Shown piece after piece: positions 6,049-12,774 of a stretch of 64,000 nt of DNA. The DNA is taken from the IMG/VR virus record IMGVR_UViG_3300018080_000179, positions 1 through 64,000 of that record. One strand, written 5' to 3'. Positions within the stretch are counted from its first letter, which is position 1; each line of letters starts with the position of its first letter. Position numbers and translations under genes: made by a program. The notes beneath the pieces were generated by a model. The model saw only the letters and a program-made list of their open reading frames with translations. It ran no database searches and was not told where the DNA came from. The DNA comes from a virus.

Positions 6049-6224
6049 TGAAGACATGAACTACCGGCCCCTTCTTGTTTGGAAGCCACAAGGGACGACC
6101 GGAATCCAAAAACGCGGAGTATCACTTCAAATGCACGCGGGAACATCACACTGAAAGGAGTCGCCATGAGATAAGCTACAGGTGGAATAAAATCTACATC
6201 AGGATTAGTAAAAGTGAAAGCGAA
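6049..6224. other. Gene-free stretch before terminator; holds an SD-ATG-AGA-TAA minimal frame
   Basis: No supportable gene. A 33-codon frame (6057-6158) has only a weak ribosome site. A near-perfect Shine-Dalgarno AAAGGAG (6154-6160) precedes ATG 6166 by five bases, yet the frame is only Met-Arg-stop (6166-6174). It could be a decayed gene start, or a genuine minigene like the lambda bar minigenes. The rest shows a CTTGT/ACAAG inverted repeat near 6073-6091 and nothing else I can name. Confidence 0.45.
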
Positions 6225-6260
6225 GGGCCGGTAACATTCAGACGTGCGACCGGCCCTTTT
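6225..6260 (+). terminator. Intrinsic transcription terminator
   Basis: 8-bp GC-rich stem GGGCCGGT (6225-6232) and ACCGGCCC (6249-6256) with a 16-base loop, followed by TTTT (6257-6260). It closes the regulator cluster and lies just upstream of a candidate promoter. Confidence 0.88.
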
Positions 6261-6295
6261 CAATTGTGAAAAATGGAGAAAAATGGAGAAAGCCA

Positions 6296-6325
6296 TTGTC
6301 GCGGGAACACACGTTCGGATATGCT
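6296..6325 (+). promoter_or_regulatory. Candidate sigma70-like promoter
   Basis: TTGTCG (6296-6301), 18-bp spacer, TATGCT (6320-6325), located directly after the terminator and about 50 bases before the TTG start at 6377. Match to TTGACA/TATAAT is moderate (4 of 6 at each box). Position supports it; sequence alone is weak. A direct repeat of GAAAAATGGAG precedes it. Confidence 0.4.
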
Positions 6326-6376
6326 TGTCCAGGGAAGGGACGTTTTTAAGCTGTAATACAATTCGGGAGGGGTATT

Positions 6377-7096
6377 TTGGCGAAGAAGAGAAAGTACAGG
6401 TTTGTACGCAAGGAGAAGGTGAAGAGTCCCAGGGAGAAGACCCGTGTAAGGAAGGCCACGCCTAGTGCGGCCAAGATAGAGAAGCTTGTGGTTGACTGGA
6501 GCATTGCCAATCCGAGGAACCTGGGGATAGGCCGGTTTCTGAAGGAGCGCGGATATTCAAAAAAGCAGATAGACGACATATTTGTACTTGTCCCAGCCCC
6601 GGACTGGCATGAGCGGGCGCACCACATCAAGGACGGCTACACGCGGGAGATAGTGAAGAGCCAGCTTGATTTCGTGGCTGAACTGAATGATCAGCTAATC
6701 AAGGCTGGGAAGCTGGGGATGGCCAAGGCGCTGGAGATGATGACGAAGCTGGAGGTGGGCACATACCGGGATGAGGCCGGAAAGCTGGTGTTCGGCCAGT
6801 TTAGGCCCTCAGACCTGAAGTCCTGCATGGACTCTCTGACGGCTGCCATGAAGATCATGAGGACATCCCTTGGGCTTCCATCGGATGAGGGGGCCATCCA
6901 TGTGTGGCAGCAGCTTAACCTGAATCCGGCAAACGGGCAGAAGGTGGAGGAGAAGGAAGAGGGGCCTGATCCTGTGGCCGAGCTTGAGAAGACAATAACG
7001 TATGATGAGTTGACCATGATCATCACCCACATGAGGGAGATGAGGCAGAAGGCGATAGAAAGCGGTGATGTAATTGAAATGGAGAAGACGGCATGA
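6377..7096 (+). CDS. Putative DNA-packaging or terminase small-subunit-like protein, 239 aa
   Basis: 239 residues with a TTG start after GGGAGGGG. The N terminus is very basic (KKRKYRFVRKEKVK). It is followed by a helical segment (KIEKLVVDWSIANP, then RFLKERGYSKKQIDDIF) that reads like a DNA-binding HTH, a long helical middle region, and an acidic helical C terminus. A basic HTH N terminus plus helical oligomerisation core fits terminase small subunits. The terminase large subunit, however, is 11 kb away, so the assignment rests on fold pattern only. An alternative is a transcription regulator of the late region. It begins a new transcription unit behind a terminator. Confidence 0.5.
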   Translation: MAKKRKYRFVRKEKVKSPREKTRVRKATPSAAKIEKLVVDWSIANPRNLGIGRFLKERGYSKKQIDDIFVLVPAPDWHERAHHIKDGYTREIVKSQLDFVAELNDQLIKAGKLGMAKALEMMTKLEVGTYRDEAGKLVFGQFRPSDLKSCMDSLTAAMKIMRTSLGLPSDEGAIHVWQQLNLNPANGQKVEEKEEGPDPVAELEKTITYDELTMIITHMREMRQKAIESGDVIEMEKTA

Positions 7097-7542
7097 TATC
7101 CACCACACTTTACAACGCGGACGACCAGAGCAAAAAGGAAGCGAAGAAACTTAAAGGCCCCGTGCTCAACACGGGATCGAAACCAGACAAGACCGGCGAC
7201 ATTATATTGTCGGAGGCTGTGAACTTCCCAGCCGAAGGCGTCCCCGTGACTCGGGAGTTTGGTCCCAAGGGGCCAACCGTTGAAAACACAATGGGGCACG
7301 CGATACTTCATCAGAACAAGGGATACTCTCCTGCAGGCGTTCTGGCACGGGTGGAACTCAATGAGCCAATGGACAGGGAGCTTCTCAAGAAGCTTTATCC
7401 GGCTGTGGGCGGGAAGATTCTCAGAACCCACGGTGACAAGGATGGAAACAGGGTGATAAGAAAAATGGAGATCACCCACCTCGCGCTTTGCGTGAGTCCG
7501 AACGTGGACCCCGACATCAAGCCACTGGAGGTAGTTGAATAA
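7093..7542 (+). CDS. Hypothetical protein, 149 aa
   Basis: 149 residues, overlapping the preceding stop as ATGA. The sequence mixes beta strands and loops (GDIILSEAVNFPAEGVPV, then GHAILHQNKGYSP) and ends with MEITHLALCVSPNVDPD. That last segment superficially resembles the end of prohead protease domains, but the catalytic Ser is not recognisable and a convincing protease is present at 33504. I therefore leave it unassigned. It opens a run of tightly overlapping small genes (7093-9490), probably translated by coupling. Confidence 0.65.
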   Translation: MISTTLYNADDQSKKEAKKLKGPVLNTGSKPDKTGDIILSEAVNFPAEGVPVTREFGPKGPTVENTMGHAILHQNKGYSPAGVLARVELNEPMDRELLKKLYPAVGGKILRTHGDKDGNRVIRKMEITHLALCVSPNVDPDIKPLEVVE

Positions 7543-7832
7543 TGTTTGAAGACTTCTTATCGACTGAAGCGGACAAGATGGACAAGTGGGCGAAGAGCTT
7601 GAGAATCCTGATAGCCAAGGCGAAGGAATATGAAAATCTGAAAACCCTTCTGAACGTGGCGGTAGAGAAATGTGAGACGGACGGCAAGTTCAAGGACACC
7701 CATAGAATTGTATTAACCCTGAAGCCCGGTGTTCACCTTGACACTGAGTCGGCCCTCAAGGCCGCCGATGCGAGGATAGAGGAGGCCGGAAAGAATCCTG
7801 ACCCAAAGGAGGTGTGCGGTGACGGAAAATGA
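7542..7832 (+). CDS. Hypothetical helical protein, 96 aa
   Basis: 96 residues starting MFEDFLSTEADKMDKW. ATG 7542 overlaps the A of the previous stop codon (TAATG). Predicted mostly helical, with two amphipathic helices in the first half and a short beta/loop segment (THRIVLTLKPGVHLD) in the middle. The end (KEVCGDGK) overlaps the GTG start of the next gene, and its AAAGGAGG acts as that gene's ribosome site. No family recognised. Confidence 0.65.
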   Translation: MFEDFLSTEADKMDKWAKSLRILIAKAKEYENLKTLLNVAVEKCETDGKFKDTHRIVLTLKPGVHLDTESALKAADARIEEAGKNPDPKEVCGDGK

Positions 7833-8136
7833 AGCCATTGAGAAATTAAGGAAAATGGACATCAGGCTGGAGGCCGTGAAGCCGGGTGACATCGTGGTGC
7901 TGAAGCACGCGGGAGAACCATGCGAGACCATGCTGGAGCACCTTAAGGTGTTTAGTGATCAGACGGAGGTGCGGTTTCTGCTGATAGGCCGCGACATCGA
8001 CGAAATGATGGTTGTTGAAAAGGTGATGGAGGTGGACACCCGCAAGAGCCTTGATGCCATAAACAAGCGGATAGATGATCAGCAGGACAGGATAAACAGG
8101 CTTGTTGAAACAATAAGGGGGGCGAAGATTTCATAA
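7819..8136 (+). CDS. Hypothetical protein with C-terminal coiled coil, 105 aa
   Basis: 105 residues from a GTG start preceded by AAAGGAGG at six bases. Residues 1-70 look like a small alpha/beta domain (PGDIVVLKHAGEPC; VRFLLIGRDIDEMMVV). Residues 75-102 form a short coiled coil (INKRIDDQQDRINRLVETI). It directly precedes two small membrane proteins and might be a cytoplasmic partner, but that is inference from order only. Function unknown. Confidence 0.65.
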   Translation: MTENEAIEKLRKMDIRLEAVKPGDIVVLKHAGEPCETMLEHLKVFSDQTEVRFLLIGRDIDEMMVVEKVMEVDTRKSLDAINKRIDDQQDRINRLVETIRGAKIS

Positions 8137-8324
8137 TGCTGGACAGAACCGACAAGCTGGCGATCATATTCATTCTGATACTCGCGGTTGCGGTGGGTAC
8201 GGTATCCTGGACGCTGGCAAACATGATTGAAAGGGCCTGTCCCAAGGGCCTGGCGCATTGCGTGGGACAGGCAACGGCAGAAATGGAAAAGGGATTCAAG
8301 GAGGGTCGCGGTGCAAACGATTAG
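8136..8324 (+). CDS. Small single-span membrane protein, 62 aa
   Basis: 62 residues; ATG 8136 overlaps the previous stop (TAATG). A hydrophobic segment at residues 8-28 (LAIIFILILAVAVGTVSW) is a clear transmembrane helix. It is followed by a short cysteine-containing loop (ACPKGLAHCVG) and a charged helix (EMEKGFKEGRG). The two cysteines would lie on one side of the membrane. It could be a holin-class or membrane-modulating protein, but there is no endolysin beside it, so that role is not claimed. Confidence 0.65.
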   Translation: MLDRTDKLAIIFILILAVAVGTVSWTLANMIERACPKGLAHCVGQATAEMEKGFKEGRGAND

Positions 8325-8487
8325 ATTTACTGCAAACTGGATCGTGCTGCTTACCTGCTGGCTGTGGGGAGCGCCCTATGTGGTATTCGTGACCATGCGG
8401 TTTGTCTTCAAGACCCCAGGGTCGGCAGGTGATGCCGTGTACAAGAAGAACATGCTGACAGGCCGCGTATGGTGGTGGGAAGAATGA
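8311..8487 (+). CDS. Small membrane protein, 58 aa
   Basis: 58 residues from GTG 8311, chosen because AAGGAGG lies six bases upstream and the longer in-frame start at 8227 lies within the previous gene. Residues 9-32 are hydrophobic and Trp-rich (WIVLLTCWLWGAPYVVFV), a likely membrane helix. The C-terminal half is basic, then ends WWWEE. It overlaps the preceding membrane gene by 14 bases and the following gene by an ATGA junction. Function unknown; a pair of small membrane proteins in tandem is the notable point. Confidence 0.6.
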   Translation: MQTIRFTANWIVLLTCWLWGAPYVVFVTMRFVFKTPGSAGDAVYKKNMLTGRVWWWEE

Positions 8488-8738
8488 CAGGCCCCGGAAA
8501 AGGACTACAGCCTGAAGGAATCCAGCCCGGAGTATGGAGATATGAAGGAAAGATCCACCCCACAAACAAGTGCTCCACGACCGGTTGCTATCGTGCCGGT
8601 GAGCACAGGTTCCGCAACACCAAGTCCTTCAACGACTTCAAGTGGAAGACGCTGCGGACACATACGTTCTGTCCCCGCTGTGTGGACAGGATGAACAAAT
8701 TTCTAAGGAAACAGATACCGGGCCGCTCTGCTGAGTAA
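8484..8738 (+). CDS. Small zinc-ribbon-like protein, 84 aa
   Basis: 84 residues from ATG 8484, overlapping the preceding stop. Two cysteine pairs, C-x4-C (CSTTGC) and CPRC, are separated by about 27 residues containing His/Arg, compatible with a zinc ribbon. The rest is basic and aromatic (FNDFKWKTLRTHTF). Likely nucleic-acid or protein binding; not assigned. A GC-rich hairpin follows the stop. Confidence 0.65.
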   Translation: MTGPGKGLQPEGIQPGVWRYEGKIHPTNKCSTTGCYRAGEHRFRNTKSFNDFKWKTLRTHTFCPRCVDRMNKFLRKQIPGRSAE

Positions 8739-8740
8739 TA

Positions 8741-8759
8741 CCCCGCCTGATCAGCGGGG
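8741..8759. other. GC-rich hairpin after the 84-aa gene
   Basis: CCCCGC (8741-8746) pairs with GCGGGG (8754-8759) around a 7-base loop. There is no T-tract, so it is not a classic terminator. It may slow RNA decay or attenuate transcription between 8738 and the next gene at 8786. Confidence 0.5.
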
Positions 8760-8785
8760 AGCCCGGATCACAATCGGAGGCAGAC

Positions 8786-8971
8786 ATGAAGGAGCAGAAG
8801 GTAGTGACACGCGGGCACCAGCCCGTATTCCACACAATAGTAGGGAAGACGAAACGTGAGGATTTTGCTATTCAGATCCTTTCGGCCCTTGTAAGATTTC
8901 AGGGTCCGACCGCTTCCTGTGAAACGGCTGTGAAGAAGGCCGACGAGCTTATAAAGGAACTCAACAAGTGA
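8786..8971 (+). CDS. Hypothetical protein, 61 aa
   Basis: 61 residues; GGAGG lies seven bases before ATG 8786. Basic N-terminal strand-like region (KVVTRGHQPVFHTIVGK) followed by two helices (FAIQILSALVRF and ETAVKKADELIKELNK). It resembles compact helical accessory proteins but carries no known motif. Its stop overlaps the GTG start of a 36-residue membrane peptide. Confidence 0.6.
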   Translation: MKEQKVVTRGHQPVFHTIVGKTKREDFAIQILSALVRFQGPTASCETAVKKADELIKELNK

Positions 8972-9078
8972 ATCTGATCCAGATAATAGCGGTGGTCGTC
9001 GTTGTGGCGGTTGTGGTGGCTTTTCTCCTTGGCGTTTACTCCTTTGTCAAAACGCTTGCCAGAGAGGAACTGGACTGA
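8968..9078 (+). CDS. 36-residue membrane peptide
   Basis: GTG 8968 overlaps the previous stop and has AAGGA about nine bases upstream. The 36-residue frame ends at TGA 9076-9078, overlapping the next ATG. Residues 3-26 are almost entirely Val, Ala, Leu and Ile (IIAVVVVVAVVVAFLLGVYS), a single membrane helix. It is followed by a short charged tail (KTLAREELD). Overlaps on both sides and a clean topology support a real micropeptide. Confidence 0.6.
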   Translation: MNLIQIIAVVVVVAVVVAFLLGVYSFVKTLAREELD

Positions 9079-9296
9079 TGACGCATGTCCCTCCCACCTA
9101 CACGGGGATAGTCGTTCTGATCGGCTCCCACCAACTTCCACTTCATCAACGGCTCTTCATCGAATACAGCCGGGACGGTGAGACGAAAAGGATACAGGCT
9201 CCAAAAGGTGCACAGGTGGGACAGCGCTACAAAATGACCTGGCACCGTCATCCGGGCGACTGGCAGCTAATACCGATAGGAGATAAAGAGGGATGA
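9078..9296 (+). CDS. Hypothetical small beta-rich protein, 72 aa
   Basis: 72 residues starting MTHVPPTYTGIVVLIG; start overlaps the stop of the membrane peptide (TGATG) and the end overlaps the next ATG (ATGA). The sequence is mainly beta strands with Pro/Gly turns (RLFIEYSRDGETKRIQAPKG) and ends GDWQLIPIGDKEG, suggestive of a small SH3-like or OB-like barrel. No firm family. Confidence 0.6.
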   Translation: MTHVPPTYTGIVVLIGSHQLPLHQRLFIEYSRDGETKRIQAPKGAQVGQRYKMTWHRHPGDWQLIPIGDKEG

Positions 9297-9490
9297 CGAG
9301 GTTTCTGCAAGGCTTCATGTCGGCCCTGATCGTTGTTGCTATTATTCGCAATGATTTCAAGGGGATCATATTGGGTTCACTTGTGATATTGGTCACATTG
9401 TTTATTGAGGGCTTTTATGAAAAAGACGAAGAAGTGGAAGACGAAGACAAGAAAGATAACACCAAGCATCCAGGAAATCCTCCACGGTGA
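9293..9490 (+). CDS. Small membrane protein with acidic tail, 65 aa
   Basis: 65 residues. Two hydrophobic stretches (FMSALIVVAIIR; GIILGSLVILVTLFIEGFY) could form one long or two short membrane spans, followed by a strongly acidic/basic tail (EKDEEVEDEDKKDNTK). It overlaps the methyltransferase gene start by 74 bases in a different frame. It is the third membrane protein larger than 55 residues in this run. Function unknown. Confidence 0.6.
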   Translation: MTRFLQGFMSALIVVAIIRNDFKGIILGSLVILVTLFIEGFYEKDEEVEDEDKKDNTKHPGNPPR

Positions 9491-10997
9491 CTGTTTTGAA
9501 CAGACCAGAATATTGAAGCCCAACTCGCTGGACGCGCTGATCTGTGATCCTCCGGCAGGGATTTCCATTATTGGAAAGGATTGGGATTCGGATCTGGGTG
9601 GAGCCCACAAATGGATCAAGTGGATGGAAACGCTGTTCATGGAGATCCACCGGGTGCTCAAGCCCGGAGCCCACGGGCTTGTATGGGCGCTTCCACGGAC
9701 TTCACACTGGACGGCCACCGCGCTTGAGAACGCTGGTTTTGAAATAAGGGATGTTGTCAACCATCTCTTTGGCAGTGGATTCCCAAAGTCCCAGAACATG
9801 GCAAAGGCCATAGACAAGCATTTCGGGGTAGAGCCCGAAGTGGTCGCAACCAGAAAGGGCACGAAGCGTCCGGCAAACAAGAAGGACTCGTCAGCCAATA
9901 TTCCCATGAACACAAGTCCGGGCGATGAGAACGGGCAGACCTATGTGAATATAACCAGGCCGGTAACACGACAGGCTGCACGCTGGGACGGCTGGGGGAG
10001 TGGGCTGAAGCCCTCCAGTGAAAACTGGATCCTTGTAAGGAAACCCTTGAGCGGGTCCATAGTGGACAACGTGCTGAAATGGGGTACCGGGGCGCTGAAC
10101 ATAGACGGCTGCCGCATAGGCACTCCCCTTCCAAACACCCCGCCCAAGAGAGGAAAGGGTGGAGGCGACAAGCGTGGCGGCACCGGCATATTCCAAAGGT
10201 TCAGGCCACACCCCGGACGACAGGAACCGAAGGGGCGCTGGCCAGCCAATCTTGTTCTCTCGCATCATCCCGAATGCTACCAGGTCGGATTGAAGGAGGT
10301 GAGGGGCACGAAGGGCTGCGATGAGGTAAAGGGCAAAAAGCCGGTAGCTGATTCCGGACTTCTGAAGGGCAAGGGTGAGCTTGGGTACAGGTCGGGTCAT
10401 GCCGACGAGAACGGCTTTGAAACCGTTGAGGACTGGTGCTGTCATCCCGAATGCCCGGTTCGAATAATGGACGAGCAGAGCGGAACGTCCACATCCACAC
10501 CCATGAAGGGTGGAGGCATTGTAACAAAGAGAAGCACCTGGGCGATAACCCAGAAGGGTGGCAAGGCGATAAGGGCCGGTCACGATCATAACGATTCCGG
10601 TGGGGCGAGCAGGTTCTTTTACTGCGCCAAGCCATCGGTGGCCGAGCGCAATGCTGGCTGTGAAGCGCTGGATGAGAAGGTGGCTGGAGGGTATGAGTTC
10701 AACCAGGACGGCTCGCTCACGGGACATGTTACAATGAGTAGAAATACACATCCCACCGTGAAGCCGATAGCCCTGATGAAGTATCTGATAAAGATGATCA
10801 CCCCACACGGCGGGACAGTGTTTGACCCGTTTGCCGGATCGGGAACCACGCTTCTGGCGGCCCGCGAGCTTGGACTGAATGCCATAGGCATAGAGCGCGA
10901 GGCTGAATATGTCCAGATCATAAAGGCCCGTCTCGGCAGTTGCGGTGCCGCAACCGGCAGGAGGCGGAAGGACAGGGAAGCCGAAAACCCAACTTAA
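9417..10997 (+). CDS. Site-specific DNA methyltransferase (beta class, N4/N6 amino-MTase)
   Basis: 526 residues from ATG 9417 (GAGGG six bases upstream). Motif IV, ICDPPAG (residues 42-48), is near the N terminus. Motif I, FDPFAGSGTTLLA (about 468-480), is near the C terminus and is followed by NAIGIERE. The order IV, recognition region, I defines beta-class DNA amino-methyltransferases. A cysteine cluster CCHPECPVRIMDEQSG lies in the middle, as in many phage members. It would methylate exocyclic amino groups of A or C in phage DNA, protecting it from host restriction or marking it for other purposes. No restriction endonuclease gene is adjacent, so it is probably an orphan. Its last codons contain the second copy of the 16-bp palindrome. 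Confidence 0.9.
   Translation: MKKTKKWKTKTRKITPSIQEILHGDCFEQTRILKPNSLDALICDPPAGISIIGKDWDSDLGGAHKWIKWMETLFMEIHRVLKPGAHGLVWALPRTSHWTATALENAGFEIRDVVNHLFGSGFPKSQNMAKAIDKHFGVEPEVVATRKGTKRPANKKDSSANIPMNTSPGDENGQTYVNITRPVTRQAARWDGWGSGLKPSSENWILVRKPLSGSIVDNVLKWGTGALNIDGCRIGTPLPNTPPKRGKGGGDKRGGTGIFQRFRPHPGRQEPKGRWPANLVLSHHPECYQVGLKEVRGTKGCDEVKGKKPVADSGLLKGKGELGYRSGHADENGFETVEDWCCHPECPVRIMDEQSGTSTSTPMKGGGIVTKRSTWAITQKGGKAIRAGHDHNDSGGASRFFYCAKPSVAERNAGCEALDEKVAGGYEFNQDGSLTGHVTMSRNTHPTVKPIALMKYLIKMITPHGGTVFDPFAGSGTTLLAARELGLNAIGIEREAEYVQIIKARLGSCGAATGRRRKDREAENPT
10939..10954. repeat. 16-bp palindrome, copy 2 (GTTGCGG-TG-CCGCAAC)
   Basis: Perfect inverted repeat identical to copy 1 except for the two central bases, with flanking CA and CGGCA also conserved. 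It is located near the 3' end of the methyltransferase gene, encoding SCGAATG. Confidence 0.9.
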
Positions 10998-10999
10998 TC

Positions 11000-11028
11000 T
11001 TGTGCGAACGCCTTTCGACAAATATACT
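11000..11028 (+). promoter_or_regulatory. Sigma70-like promoter for the surface-protein block
   Basis: TTGTGC (11000-11005), 17-bp spacer, TATACT (11023-11028). The -10 box matches consensus at 5 of 6 positions and spacing is ideal. It lies in the 62-bp gap between the methyltransferase stop and ATG 11060, where a new functional block begins. Confidence 0.55.
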
Positions 11029-11059
11029 GTAATTGAACCAACCTTGGGAGCCTCCTGAA

Positions 11060-11614
11060 ATGAGTCCTACAGTAGAACCCGGCCCCTCTTTGGAAACCAT
11101 CGATGTAGGTGAATACCAGGACAATCCCATTGCCCTGTTCGGGCTGATTTTGGAAAGACTCAGCCATTTTCGGGTCGAGGAGGACTTCGACCCCTCTGTG
11201 GACGGTTACAACGCACCACGGGGCTGTTTGCTGCAGATAGCGGCAAATGGACAGCACTGGCAGAAGACCGGCACGGGCCGCAAGGACTGGTCGCTTCTGG
11301 GGACCGGCGGTACCGTGGTCACGAAGTATCTGGACCTCACCGACACACCAGCCGACTACACGGGACAACAGAAGAAGATTCTGGCCGTAAACGCCACGGC
11401 CAACGGACAGGTCTTCTCACCGGCCACAATAGACGCCAGTGGAAACATCGACACACCGGGCGAGATGTCCATAAAGGTCTATTCACAGAACAGCGAGCCC
11501 GTGCTTGGGGCTGCAAACCGCATGGCGATATGGATTGACACGGACGACAACAACAGAACATATTTGATATTCCGGCGGGGCGTCGGTGATCAGATTTCAG
11601 TCGAACTGGCATAA
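11060..11614 (+). CDS. Putative virion structural protein, 184 aa
   Basis: 184 residues. ATG 11060 has GGGAG nine bases upstream; a TTG at 11033 lacks a ribosome site. Middle region (LLQIAANGQHWQKTGTGRKD) and the C terminus (PGEMSIKVYSQNSEPVL, then NRMAIWIDTDDNNRTYLI) look like beta-structured modules of phage fibres. The C-terminal part in particular resembles the short domain found in tail-fibre proteins that reports on evidence of images or collagen-like folds. The exact family is uncertain. It heads a block of similar surface proteins. Likely located on the virion exterior. Confidence 0.55.
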   Translation: MSPTVEPGPSLETIDVGEYQDNPIALFGLILERLSHFRVEEDFDPSVDGYNAPRGCLLQIAANGQHWQKTGTGRKDWSLLGTGGTVVTKYLDLTDTPADYTGQQKKILAVNATANGQVFSPATIDASGNIDTPGEMSIKVYSQNSEPVLGAANRMAIWIDTDDNNRTYLIFRRGVGDQISVELA

Positions 11615-11627
11615 AGGGGTATTCCTA

Positions 11628-12191
11628 ATGAATTTTGTATTCGCCTTCAAGATCACGCTGCGTCCATGCTGGCCGTGGTCCAAAAAGCATCCCGGCTTCC
11701 TTTCAATCTTCTGGTTTCATTTTCTGATCAAGATAGGCAGATATGTTCAGATCATCAATCCGAAGTTTCAGACGGTCCTTTCGGTTGAGGAGTCCAAGTG
11801 GCGCGAGGCCATGAAGACAGCCGATCCCACAAAGAGGGCCAGCCTTCAGCCGGGTGACAGGCCGCTGCCGAAGGGCTACAGGGAGATGGACCATGTGGAC
11901 GGGCTGTTCAATGTGGACGAGGGGAAGCCTCTCCAGCCGGGGAACACACGCGAGGAGGACAAGGAGCTTGAGGAGAAGGTGAAGGACATGCCTTTTGTTC
12001 ACAGGTTCTTCGGCTCCATGCTGCTGCTTGGAAACACCCCGATCATCCGCAACCTCGATAGAACCATGCATGAAATGGAAATAATGGAGAACGGGCAGGT
12101 CTACATCGACAAGAAGGTTCACAACATCAACCCACACGATCTGCTGCGGCTGAAACTCGAACTGATTAAAAACAGAAAGAAAAGCGACTAA
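11628..12191 (+). CDS. Hypothetical protein with hydrophobic N terminus, 187 aa
   Basis: 187 residues from ATG 11628, with AAAGGGG eight bases upstream. The first 45 residues are rich in Phe, Trp and Ile (CWPWSKKHPGFLSIFWFHFL), which could be a membrane-associated helix pair. The remainder is charged and helical with a long Glu/Lys segment (EEDKELEEKVKDMPF). No motif recognised. It is placed among fibre-like genes but is not itself fibre-like, so it may be an assembly factor. That is speculation from context. Confidence 0.55.
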   Translation: MNFVFAFKITLRPCWPWSKKHPGFLSIFWFHFLIKIGRYVQIINPKFQTVLSVEESKWREAMKTADPTKRASLQPGDRPLPKGYREMDHVDGLFNVDEGKPLQPGNTREEDKELEEKVKDMPFVHRFFGSMLLLGNTPIIRNLDRTMHEMEIMENGQVYIDKKVHNINPHDLLRLKLELIKNRKKSD

Positions 12192-12194
12192 CAG

Positions 12195-12761
12195 ATGCCT
12201 GACTATCGCTCTCCAAACGGGCCTCCGCCCTTCGCCGATGTTACATGTGACGAACTCTTTGAGGTTCTGGTCGACCGGATAGACAAGCCTCACGAGTACA
12301 CCCACATAATAGCCGAACTGATATGCAATGCCCTTGGGTCTGCGGGGACCAACATTGAGTTTGTCGACGGCGTCCCGATGATTCCCGATCCCAACCGTGG
12401 GAAGATCCTGAGCCTTGCACGGCCAATCATCACGGCAGGCGACTTCGGTTTGGGTGTAAAGGACCGGTATCTGTCCATCGAGGACGTTCCAACGGCTGGC
12501 AGACAGGGTGTGCGGCTTCTAAGGCCCTGCACCATAACCGGCTTGTCGGGTCAGTCGCGGTCGACTGGAGACTGGATTCTGGAGATAAGAAAGAACGGGG
12601 CGGCCGTGACGGTCGCATCCCTGAATGTCACTGGAGGGTCCGCCGATGACTCCAACATGGACATCGACATGGACGAAGGTGATATACTTCAGGTAATGGG
12701 CATAGGCACGGGAATACAACATCCGCTGGCAGCCGTGGAGCTTGCGTGGCGGAAGCTTTGA
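12195..12761 (+). CDS. Virion surface protein with C-terminal beta-sandwich module, 188 aa
   Basis: 188 residues. The C-terminal half (about 100-188) reads as a jelly-roll module: TGDWILEIRKNGAAVTVAS, then DIDMDEGDILQVMGIG and a final strand ending in Trp. The same arrangement (RIRKNG, LNLDVNKGDYVQFYLE, TEWAYRY) forms the C terminus of the next gene, 12775-14289. The shared module suggests duplication or exchange and is typical of receptor- or sugar-binding tips. The N-terminal half is helical and may attach it to the virion. No catalytic residues seen. Confidence 0.65.
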   Translation: MPDYRSPNGPPPFADVTCDELFEVLVDRIDKPHEYTHIIAELICNALGSAGTNIEFVDGVPMIPDPNRGKILSLARPIITAGDFGLGVKDRYLSIEDVPTAGRQGVRLLRPCTITGLSGQSRSTGDWILEIRKNGAAVTVASLNVTGGSADDSNMDIDMDEGDILQVMGIGTGIQHPLAAVELAWRKL

Positions 12762-12774
12762 TCAGGAGGGTATC

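Noticed and set aside
7093-7542. Possible second prohead protease fragment (MEITHLALCVSPN)
   Set aside because: The similarity is limited to one strand; no catalytic Ser or convincing His context, and a complete protease exists at 33504.
8136-8487. Holin pair
   Set aside because: Two small membrane proteins overlap, but no endolysin or spanin lies nearby, and the sequences lack typical holin charge distribution; left unassigned.
9891-11021. A 376-codon minus-strand open frame
   Set aside because: Antisense to the methyltransferase; no ribosome site and no domain. The sense strand has clear MTase motifs.
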